Shown piece after piece: positions 10,726-20,400 of a stretch of DNA of 64,000 nucleotides. The translations under genes were made by a program, and so were the position numbers. Source of the DNA: Chalara sp. BL73 (Eukaryota > Ascomycota > Leotiomycetes > Helotiales); contig CAKJVC010000097.1 of the NCBI GenBank assembly GCA_918026815.1, forward strand, positions 310,001-374,000, given 5' to 3'. The first letter of the stretch is position 1; every line of letters starts with the position of its first letter. The notes beneath the pieces were generated by a model, which saw nothing but the letters and a program-made list of their open reading frames with translations, searched no databases and was not told where the DNA came from.

Positions 10726-12985
10726 ATGTCTCTTCTCAACTACTCCGAGAGCTTGACATCGTGGCTCGATCAAGACCTTTTCTGGCGGCAGCCGTCCCCG
10801 CAACTTCAACCATTCGAGTCGATGAACCCAGAGCCTCCGATCTCTGGCAGCGGTAGAGCATGTCAGAGGTGCATAGTGTGAGTACTCCTGCAATATTATA
10901 GGCTCTTGGTTCTTGCTTAACGATTTGCCCCGCAACCAGCAAGAAGGTGAAATGTAAGTCATGCTTCTTTACTGCCTACCCCATCCACGGCTACGGACTC
11001 AGTATATTTAGGTAATCGGCACCGGCCGTCATGTTCTCGATGTGCTGAAGTCGAGACTCCGTGTGTGTATTCGTCCTCGAAGAGGAAACCGGGCCCAGCT
11101 AAGGGTTCTCGCCGTAAACGACCTAACATCTCTCTTGATGGCCCAAGTTCGGGTAAGTGACCTTTTTAAGAATGACCGTGAACTTGCTCACACTATAAAT
11201 GCCAAGACTCCCAGTCTCAGTTATCTCCAACGACCACAAATGGTACCTTACAGAATCTTCGGCAGGCGCCTGTTTCGCTGGAAGACCTAGTTTCTCGGCA
11301 AGCCCTCCCAAGACCCTCTACCTTGTTGAATAATACCCCTCCCAGCTCTATTATAATCAATTCCATAGATCATGGGAATGTAGAGGAATTTCCGGTCTAT
11401 CCTCAGCTACCGGCTGCGCAGGAACGTCAGTTGTGAGTTGCAAATCTCTTGTGTCGCCATTTGGGCTATTGAAGGCTCACAACTTGATAGGCTTGAAGAT
11501 TTCTTCACGTACATTCACCCTTCGATACCCTTGTTCAACAAAAGCCACTTCCTAGAGCGATACAAGCAGGGCCTTGTAACTCGCGAGCTATTGCAAACGC
11601 TCCTGACGGTGTCTGCACGGATTCTGGGAGCTGCCTCAATTGTGTCCAGTCGTAGCCAGATAGAGTGTATGGCCTTTCTGCTCTCAGGAAATCCCATCAG
11701 CGAAGAGGACTCTTGTGATAATGTTCCGTTGAGTAAATTTCAGCAAGCTTGTTTACTCGCGTTCTACGAGTTTCACCAATTACCCGGCAAAAAATCGTGG
11801 CAAAAGATTGGAGAACTTGCTCGAAAAGCTTATCAGTGTGACCTCCACCAAGTTGACAATCCAGGCTGCCGCTTTCTCAATGCAAATGGATCAGTGCCCG
11901 AAGAAGATATCGATGAATGGCGGAATGTGTGGTGGTGCATTTACTGTTTGGATTCCTATTGCAATATCACCGCCGTAACGCCATTTGTCGTGGAGCTAGA
12001 GAGCATCAGGACTGCTCTAACTGTCATATTTCCGCCAGAATGCGGCCGCACTAAAGGTGCTGATGCAGTATTTCTTCCTGCGGAAACGGGATTACTCTGG
12101 AAGACAACGAAATATATTTTCTCTTGTCCCGGAGACCCTAATCCAATCATACATCTGGTCACAACCACACTCCTAAAGGAAGCCGGACTGCTTCTTCGAC
12201 TATGGAAGCAAAATCCGTCTGAACGCCTGAAGCCGCGATTTTCCATTCTCGAAGACCATATTTCCACCGTCCGGCTTGCCTTACCCTCAAGGTATCTTGA
12301 TGTAGCGCGTAATGTCAGGGACAATGAGCAAAACGCGGAGCACCACGCTCGACTCATTTGCATTCTCCACCTTCACGCTGCACGCCTCCTGGTTTCTCAA
12401 CCCATTCAGGAACCGGTTAATGACGCAGAATGGTTGCGTCGGTGGCACGGGACCTTAGAACATTGCGAGGAGGTAGTCTCAATAGTCAGGCAATGGAAAA
12501 CACAGAATTGCCTATCTGTTGATCCGGCAATCTGTTTCATTATCTCTGGAGTCCTTATCACACTACATCTACTTTCAAAGGACGGCACAATCGTCAACCC
12601 TGAACTTCAGTCCAGGCTCCTCACTCAGAAGCATCTGCTATGTTTGTTTCTTGAACATTTTGCGTCCATTTGGCAATTGCCACGTTTTCTATTAGGTCAG
12701 CCCTGTGAACAGTCCCCATCTACACATCAGCTTACATTTTTCCCAGCATCCTTCCAAAACTTCTCCAAGAAGTTTTCGGGTCCACTCACAACCGCTGATA
12801 TTGATCAAATCTTGAGACAGAATCTAGGTCTATTACACCAAGGCTGGTTTAAGCTGATCTCAATGACGCCGAACGATTTACAACCACCAGCAACTCATGG
12901 GGTGGACAGTGCTGTGCTTTCAGAAGGTGACTTTAATGATTGGGAGTTGTGGGCTAATGGTTCGAACATAAGCTTCCCGGCATAG
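10726..12985 (+). CDS. Zn2Cys6 fungal-specific transcription factor
   Basis: The exons are 10726-10877, 10940-10953, 11012-11152, 11207-11432 and 11491-12985. All phases close to give 675 aa. The binuclear zinc cluster Cys46-X2-Cys49-X6-Cys56-X6-Cys63-X2-Cys66-X6-Cys73 is assembled across three exons, one only 14 nt long. It is followed by a basic stretch (SSKRKPGPAKGSRRKR). The large last exon holds the middle homology region: LEDFFTYIHPSIPLFNKSHF, a KIGELARKAYQCDLHQVD stretch and EEDIDEWRNVWWCIYCLDSY. These are signatures of the fungal_trans domain. It is a nuclear activator or repressor by family. Gene order (divergent from the FAH gene, next to the hydroxylase and dioxygenase) makes it the likely pathway regulator. 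The third intron uses an AAG acceptor (11206) chosen because nearby CAG acceptors create a stop. Confidence 0.9.
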
Positions 12986-13535
12986 GTCTGATAGGGATTT
13001 CTAGATTTGCCTAAGGAATTCAGGAACGAAACATCCTGTGGCAACGCGGTTAGCTCTCCAAATCATTGTGGATCTGTTGTTCTTCGGTCGACAATGGAGA
13101 TCACGAACATATGTCAAAATTTGGTGCGATGTAGTGGAGAATTCTGAATTGACAGAACCCTAAGAAAAGTCATAAAAACTAAGACTAGCGCTCCTTTTTA
13201 AGCACCTTAAGGATTTTGAGCTTTCGCGTGATTTCTATGTACAAAAACGAACTGATCAGTGAGTTATAAGTTGAATAAGTCGGCAAGTGAGTTGCAGGCA
13301 GGACTTTTGATCAATCAGTCAGTTGGAAATATATCCTCAAATTATCGCTAACTTACTGACTTATTGCACACAAAAGTTTCACTGAAGTCCAATTTATTCA
13401 TCTAATAGCCTGATATCTAATTGCCTAATCAAAAAGTCTCATCACTGAGATATACCAACTCCCGTACCGAACTTCACGCACGCAACCAAATTCAACCTTG
13501 AGATTTACGCTTCAGGAACGCCGTCTTCTCCCGCA
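12986..13535. other. convergent intergenic
   Basis: This is the 3'-to-3' spacer between the regulator and the hydroxylase. It is AT-rich, and no gene or clear repeat is seen. Confidence 0.5.
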
Positions 13536-15515
13536 TCACAACATTGCCTTCAACAAATGTAGGCAATCCCTAATCTCATCAGATGTCTTCGCTGTTGCAA
13601 ATATAATCAGATCTGGTCGGATAATCGCGTACTTCGTCGTGTTAGGAAATCGTTTTAAGAATGCTCTCTCATCGTATCCTGCCTTAAGAGGCAGCCCACT
13701 TAGTGTCTTTTGAGCACAAAGATGATACACGTCTGCGCTGGTGTCGTTGTTTTCAGAAGAAATAGACACAATCGACTTGTCGGACAGAAGTGACGTAGGC
13801 ACAGTAACTGTGTTCAATAGACTCGTCGCTTCGGCTACAATGCCCCCATTGTCCTTGAATACCAGGAAAGTCATCGCTGACGGGCCATGCTGCAAAAGCC
13901 TATCAGACAATACGGGAGAGCTGTGCCGAGTTTTGACGTATACTTGAGCTAATTTTCCACCTCCCTGATACCGAGCGAGGAAGAAGCCGTCTCTAACATC
14001 CTTGTATCCGATATTATCACGTTTGAGAGGCAGATAAATAATGTTAGGCACGCCGGCGAGATAGCTGAGCAGAGAGGCAATTTTTTTGCTGAAAAAGAAC
14101 CCCCAGCTCTCTGGCTTGTTACAAAGGTCCCCATTCCCCATAGTCAATCTTGTCGAGTTGTCAACTCCCTGGCGACGTTCAAGCTCCCAAGTTCGGAGTA
14201 ATTTGTTGCTCACAGGCTTTCGAACGTCTGAATGGCGCAGAATGATTGCAAGTCGCCACGCCAAGCCGTCGCCGTCTCGAATACCACAAGTAATGCCCTG
14301 CCCACCAAACGGGGGAAAGACATGTGCAGCATCGCCAATGAGGATAGATCTATTGTGGAACCACTTGTTGACAACTTTTTGGCAGAAAGTGAAGGGTCTA
14401 CAGCGGAGGATATTAACACAGTCGCGAGGAAATTCAACCGCTCCACCTGGAAATGGCTGTCCGTTTGCGTCAGAACTTCGAGTGATCATGGGCGTTAGAT
14501 TCTCCCACAGTAACTCCTCGGCGACTTTGGACTCATTCCAGTCGGGCTCTGAAAACTCATGCCTCCACAGTCGAGACTCTGCTGGCCCAAACCGTCCGGT
14601 TGCTACAGCCTTCCCAGGAGGGCTGCAGAAGTGCCAATTGTCAGGCCAGAAATGATCATATACTTCTTGAGGCGTAAGGCCCATCGACCAGAAAGGCAGA
14701 TTAGGGTGAGAAGTTGGGGTTGGAAGGGTGATCTGCAGATTTGCGGCCACCCACGTCGACGTGTAAGCTGCAATGCCCACTGCCTGTCTGATGTTGGCAA
14801 TGGGTTCCAGGAATTTCTTCCGAACAATTCCGGTTTTGCCATCGGCACCGACAAGCCACGATGCCTTGATGCGCCCCGTAGCCTTCTGCTGGTCCACATA
14901 TTCGATAAGGACGCCATTAACCAGCTCCTTCAAAGATACGACAAGGCAGCCACGACGCAATTCACAGAAAGGCGACATGTCGATTGCATTCCTAAGTGCC
15001 TTCTCTACAACAACTGTTAGCCTAAACACTGGTCCCGGATCAAGTCACAGAACACGAAAGAAATGATTTAACATACCAAGCTCTGGCTGCACTTGGAAAA
15101 TTCCGCCAGCTACAGCTTGCTCTAACCAGTCAGGTTGGAGGTCCAAAGAGAAGAATGGCGGATTCTGCCATGTGGTTCTGTGGAAGTTCAGTGCTTTCAT
15201 TTCTAGGATTGTTATCAGTAATGCAGGCCTTAGGCTTTTAGATTTGACGCTGCTCACCTCTTCCAATAACCGCTATCTGGTCCCCTATTCCAATCTGATG
15301 AAGTACCCTTATCGCTTCACCAGCGAGAAAGACACCTCTAGGATCTTCATCAATCTCGGTCTCCTTTTCCAAGAGAACGGACTTTTGTTTTGTCAGTAAT
15401 GTACGGAATTGCAGAAGGGACAGCGACTTACATGTATCTCATATCTGGCGAGTGACAAGGCAAGAACAAGGCCAGCAGGCCCTGCCCCAACAATGACAAC
15501 TGGACTCGTCTCCAT
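13536..15515 (-). CDS. FAD-dependent aromatic hydroxylase (MhpA/phenol 2-monooxygenase type)
   Basis: The four exons are 15432-15515, 15258-15381, 15077-15202 and 13536-15013 (603 aa). The Rossmann GAGPAG motif is at residues 10-15, the DG motif GADGKTGIVRK at about 167-177 and the GD motif ILIGDAAHVFPPFGGQG at about 335-351. These are in the spacing of group A flavoprotein monooxygenases (FAD_binding_3). Such enzymes use NAD(P)H and O2 to hydroxylate a phenolic ring, typically giving a catechol. About 200 residues follow the GD motif, including a C-terminal region as in the MhpA/phenol hydroxylase branch. The acceptor of intron 3 is ambiguous (15014 or a CCAG 18 nt earlier); both keep frame. 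Being divergent from the dioxygenase gene, it is expected to supply the catechol that enzyme cleaves. Cytosolic; no signal peptide. Confidence 0.92.
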
Positions 15516-16111
15516 TGTCCCTTAGATGTGTATCGGAATTCTAGCTTTGATGGAATGGTTACTCAAGCCTTTGGGGGGTGGAGGGGGTTTGCATCCCCTT
15601 TTTAGGGTGATTTATAGCCACAGAATAAGCAGCATATCCACAGACTCAGAGCATGTGTTCGATTGCCTGCTCCACATTCTCTGGCACGACAAGTTGAATC
15701 TGACTCCCTAATTGCCCCATGGCGCCGCGATGTGGGGAAGCAGTAGGTAACAGATCCAGCCACAGATTTAACGTTTGCGCCACACCAAGGGGGTTTTAGT
15801 ACATTAGCGGCGCCGTGGAATGATTTCTTGCGGAGGGAACCAGTAAATTAAGCTTCCTTTAGTCCCGCCCGAAGGCTCGTGGTGATCGTGAATAAGCCGC
15901 GGAGCAACAACTAAGTCAAGTCGCCATCTCCCATCTTGCAACAGACTATCCGATTTAGATTTTGAACCTTCGGAATATCTACCTTAGACTTTGTTATGAG
16001 TTCCCCGCGCCGGCTGGTGTCTGGTGTTCCTTGCCTCCACACTGGACGCCGGAGACAACGAAACCAGAACAGAATTTATACCTCCTACCCTGTATCGCTT
16101 CATTAACCGCG
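15516..16111. promoter_or_regulatory. divergent promoter of hydroxylase and extradiol dioxygenase
   Basis: The spacer holds GCCGCGGAGCAAC at 15895-15907, nearly identical to GCCGCGGAACAAC at 10398 in the FAH/regulator promoter. It also has several GC-rich CGCCG/GGCGCC words near 15720-15820. It probably drives both flanking genes, and the shared motif argues for co-regulation. Confidence 0.55.
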
Positions 16112-17256
16112 ATGTCCTCTTCTTTCTTGCTCGGTTTTATCGGCTCCCTGCCATCATTTATTCGTACCAAAATCATTCCAGACATGCTGATTCCAGAAAT
16201 TACGAATAACCCTTCGAAAGTGCAGCTTAGTAGACTCTCGCACGTCTACTTCGAGCATTCCAACCTAAAGGAGTTTGCGAGATTCGCCCACGATTTTGGA
16301 TTCATTGAGGCGCATCGTACAGAAGATACCGTCTACTTCAGAGGGTATGGAATAGACCAGTATGTCTACGTGGCGAAACAGAGTAAGGATAAAGTACCAA
16401 GGTTTCTGGGTGCTTGCTTTGTAGCTAAGAATGAGGAGGAATTCGACAAATGCGCGGCGCTTGAAGGCGCTAAAGTGAGGACCCTCACTGATGCTCCTGG
16501 TGGTGGAAAAATAATCACGTTCGAGCGATCGTGCGACACATTCATGCATGTCATTCATGGCCAGAAAGAGAGGGAAGTAAAGTCGGAAGAAGCCACCTCT
16601 GCTACCCACGACTCTCTTGGGCCGCTCAACACTCCGTTTGAGAAGCCTAGAAGAGGCGAGTTTGGCTAAGCACTTCTATGAAAACGCAAGCTCATGTATT
16701 AGCAGGACAGTTCCAGCGCTTTCATCCAGGACCGGCCATTGTTCATAAGCTTGGTCACTTCGGCTATGTCTGTGTAGACTTCGATAAAGAGCTGGAGTGG
16801 TACACGCCGAACTTCAACTTTGTGGCTTCTGATGTCCTCTTCCATCCACAACTTCAACAGGTCGATGTCCTCATCTTCATGCATCTTGATCTTGGTCAAG
16901 CCTTTAGCGACCATCACATCTTCTTCTTACAACGTTCTCCACCCGGCGTCAAGAAGACTTACCTACATCACTCATCCTATGAAGTGGCGGATTTTGATAC
17001 CCAGTTGATCGGCCACGAGTGGTTGGCAAAGAAGGGGTGGAAGAGTGTTTGGGGCGTCGGGAGACATATCTTGGGCAGTCAGATCTTTGATTATTGGGAA
17101 GATAGTTCGGGATTCAAGATTGAGCATTATGCTGATGGAGATGTAGTAAATGCAGATACGAAGCCGAGGAGAGAGATTGCTGGGGCGATTTCTATTTGGG
17201 GACCTGAGCTGCCGAAAGATTTCGGAGAGGATAAAACTCACCTGGCGGTTAGTTGA
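16112..17256 (+). CDS. extradiol ring-cleavage dioxygenase (two-domain VOC/BphC type)
   Basis: Exons 16112-16664 and 16706-17256 give 367 aa. The N-terminal VOC module starts LSRLSHVYFEHSNLKEF. The C-terminal catalytic module carries the iron ligands of the 2-His-1-carboxylate triad: His202 (KLGHFGY), His273 (YLHHSSYEV) and Glu324 (GFKIEHYAD). These enzymes split catechols next to the diol (meta cleavage) using Fe(II) and O2. The intron is a 41-nt GC-AG type (donor G|GCTAAG, acceptor AGCAG), chosen because it restores frame and joins RRGEF to FQRFHPGPA, a block I remember from fungal homologues. No GT donor gives an open frame, so the alternative is a frameshift, but the catalytic module looks fully conserved. 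The start at 16112 is the first ATG compatible with the VOC fold; the frame is open upstream. Confidence 0.88.
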
Positions 17257-17590
17257 GCAGAAGTATGCATTGGGGCTATCTGCATGCGAAAATATTGTGC
17301 TTGGAATAGTTCTATTTGCGAATCTCTACCAATTGGTGCGTCCAAGTAGTGCTGTGACGAGGCCCATTAGTATTGTGAATCTATGATTTAGACTTGGGCA
17401 AACAGGTCCGAATCCTTGTGAAAACAACAACCATAAGCCTTCATCTAGACATTCGATATGCTCGAAATAAACATCGCATGATTACTGTAAAGCTGAACAC
17501 TGAGTATATCAAAAATGACAACATCACACCTAGTCAAATTATTTTATTATCTTGAACATCAATATCCATAGAGGTAAGAAATATTTTAAT
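17257..17590. other. intergenic, AT-rich
   Basis: The 3' flank of the dioxygenase gene, with no coding signal seen. Confidence 0.4.
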
Positions 17591-17599
17591 TAAAGTGAT

Positions 17600-18460
17600 A
17601 TTGAGAGCCGCGATGACTTCCGGCCCAAATGCTTGCCCCTGGGACCTGTCAGCGCCGTATATTTGACTAAAATATCAAGACAAGATTGGCATGCCCATTC
17701 AGTTAACAGAAGGCCGGGTAGGATATCAATCACAAGGATCTTTGGGACCCATGAAAAAAGCCATGCTTTTCATTAGATGGAGGTCTACTGCTTTGGTCAC
17801 CGAGTAGCATAAGCTACTCCCCATTTCCGAAACTCCCCAGAAATGTGTCATTAATTTGAACATGCAAGCACCATTTTGAGGCAGCGACTCACAGAAATTG
17901 ACGATGTATTGATATAACCCCCAACATCGTCGTTGGATTTGAAAACGGGCCCTGCTGCTTGCATGAGTTGTAGATGAGACATAACGTTGGTGGCCCGCAC
18001 TGTAAGTTTCAGATCTTCGTGACGGGTTAAATATGGGTATGTGGCTCATCTTGCATTATCCCATTCCCCATGAGATGGATAATAAATATCCCCTCTCTTG
18101 GTTTGTCTGGTCTATCCTGCGTTTACCACAATGATATCAAGACCTCCCATTTTCGCCACTGTTTCCGTGGCTAGACGAGTATTATCTTCAACAACGGCAG
18201 CACCCTACAACAGTTAATTATGCCTTCGAAACATCCTCTGGTAAAGTACAGTACCCCTCGATCACACACGTCTTGACTGCAGACTCTATAATGAGCTTAT
18301 CAGCAACGTCTTGACTGGTAGTCTCATTTCTAACGTAGTTGATAACCACCCCGCCACCCCGCCACCCCCCCCAAAAAAACCCCCCTTACAACTCTCGGAG
18401 GCAAATTTCTCACAGATCACAGCACCGAGACCTCTGATAATGGAGCATTAAAGTCAATAA
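17600..18460 (-). pseudogene. short-chain dehydrogenase/reductase (SDR) pseudogene
   Basis: Read on the reverse strand across three frames, the order of an SDR is preserved. IRGLGAVICEKFASES (cofactor GxxxGxG region) starts near 18455. VVINYVRNETTSQDVADKL is followed by ETVAKMGGLDIIVVNAG (NAG motif) near 18115. Next come GGYINTSSIS and SSLCYSVTKAVDLHLMK (YxxxK: Tyr-Ser-Val-Thr-Lys) near 17770, then ILPGLLLTEW near 17710. In-frame stops and frameshifts separate them, including a stop directly after the NAG motif. A G/C/A homopolymer-rich insertion (about 18345-18390) lies where the strand between the first two blocks should be. It resembles fungal SDRs of the 3-oxoacyl reductase-like type. It lies next to the aromatic cluster and may be a lost dehydrogenase of that block. 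Confidence 0.82.
18345..18390. repeat. C-rich/poly-A low-complexity insertion in the SDR pseudogene
   Basis: CCACCCCGCC repeats run into CCCCCCCC, AAAAAAA and CCCCCC. The tract interrupts the SDR reading frame between the cofactor loop and the second beta strand. Confidence 0.7.
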
Positions 18461-18699
18461 TTTGAAAATAGGATAGAGTTCTTTCCTATGACCCTGCCGT
18501 GACCTAGATAACTCTTCCTTTCAACCAATAAGACATTTTCTGGAGAGGGCCGAATTTGAATAACCAAATAGAGATTCCAAACAGACATACCGAAACCTAA
18601 GGAATTTGCACCAGTACAGGAATAATTCAAACTTCAGCTGTGATAGTTCGTCTTGAGACTACGTGAGCAGCCATTTTATCAGACTGGGATGGGGACTCT

Positions 18700-20110
18700 T
18701 GCTTCAATTTCTTGATTATCTGGGGGCCGTTGAGTTGGTGAATCTATGATACGGTTGTGCATTACAGGGTTTTGGAGTTGCTCCGATGGTCCTTCGTTTA
18801 GATTGTCCGGTGCATGGCCTCGGCAAAATTACCTTCGCCCCTCGACACGTAAGCGAGAAGAGGAGCTTTGCCGTCGGGATAATTATTAAGGGGGGAAGTT
18901 GGGGACTTCGGATCGCATTCAACTCCTCCAGTCAGTCGAGACATATCCATAGCTGACACCGTTCCTAATGCGATCTCGAAGGCCTCAAATAATCCCTCAG
19001 AACCTCGCTTTAAAGCAATATTCATTCCCCATAAGCTCGAAAACCTTAAGAGGCTCCAGAACGGTTGAATCCCCTACTCCGCTCCCTATTTAGAGGCGCT
19101 GGAAGCCCAGAGAAAGCCTTACAACGCTCTTTCAAACAAGGCAAGACCATACCAAAATCCATCGTGGCCACCAATATCCCTCGATCAATGGTACAATCTG
19201 GGACTGCTGGATTTGGAACTGAACTGGGGGCTGCTGGAACGAGTGTTGCTGTTGGCTTTGTGTGATGTGCGAGAATGGGATCGGGTGCTCCTGAGCTTGG
19301 TATGGAAGCGGCGGCTGCTGGATCTGGTGTTCGGACAACCGCTGCTGCGAGTTCGCACCTTCATTTGACTGTAGCAATTTCTGGGGCCAAGCCAATTCTT
19401 GTTCCAGAGATGGAATGCGGAATTCTGCGCGAACCGTGACGGCATGGTCCTCCTTAGCAAATCTCATAAGCTTGCCGAATAATGGTGATCTTCAATCCTA
19501 GTTCTATGGGGGTTGGTACTCTGGCGGATATAGAAGCACTCGCCAGGGCTGTGTAGCACGGGGTTCATTGGCCAACCTCGGAAGGCCACGCTGTGCTCTT
19601 TGGGGAGCTCGCGGAGATTGCAGTGGATAGAAACGAACATGTCTGGACCTGGACGTGCGTTTAGCAGTCTTATTAATGCTGTCTCACCCTGAAGGGAATG
19701 GGCAAGCAGACAAGTCCGATGTTGCCAGTATCAGTCGTATACGTTAGCATGCCCTGAGGGCTATAATATCCAGCGCCCACACAAAGATTGTGTTAAGAGT
19801 ACTAGCGCAGCGGAGACACCGGAGAACCTGGAGTAGTTTGTTGACGGAAGGAAGCATTTCGTGGATGCTATGGATATAGCCGAACTTGAAGACCAAGGCT
19901 TGGAGGATGGGGGAGAAGATTTGCCGGCTGTGGGGGTAAGCCATATGGCAGACTTGTATCAAAAGTTGTGGAGGTGCGGATGAGGAGGTGGCTGGAATTA
20001 TCGACTTGACCTTTTTTTGGGTCCGTTCTTTACTATGGGATAGCAAGAGCCAGGCGTACGACGGAGGAGGCCTTACCTTGTAAATGATTTGGGTATTTTG
20101 CAATCCAATA
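18700..20110 (-). pseudogene. decayed ankyrin-like / Gln-rich gene region
   Basis: Several reverse frames carry protein-like pieces that no intron set joins cleanly. The piece at 19744-20103 ends in a helix-rich stretch (HEMLPSVNKLLQVLRCLRC). One frame near 19560-19640 reads SIHCNLRELPKEHSVAFRGW. A Gln/Pro-rich piece lies at 19190-19400. The piece at 18798-19025 contains DGKAPLLAYVSRGEGNFAEA, similar in layout to an ankyrin repeat. I read this as the remains of one fungal ankyrin-type gene, but the family call is weak and separate small genes cannot be excluded. Confidence 0.3.
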
Positions 20111-20400
20111 AGGCAATATAATCAACACAAGAGGCTCACAGCATCTTAAATAAGTGCTCTCACTGGAACAAGCAAGAACATCTCGAAGAACGAGATACAT
20201 AGATTAAGAGAAGGGAAGTGTTCCATAAAAGTAACGGCGTAATGATCAAAGATGGAAGTGGTTGAATTGACTCTGATATCACAAATAAAAAGAATTAATA
20301 TCCTAACCCCTATCTTAAGAATTTCATCAAGATATTAATGATCTCATTGCACATAACGTCAAAATAATACTCTAGGTGGGATGGCTGAAAATGTTTAATA

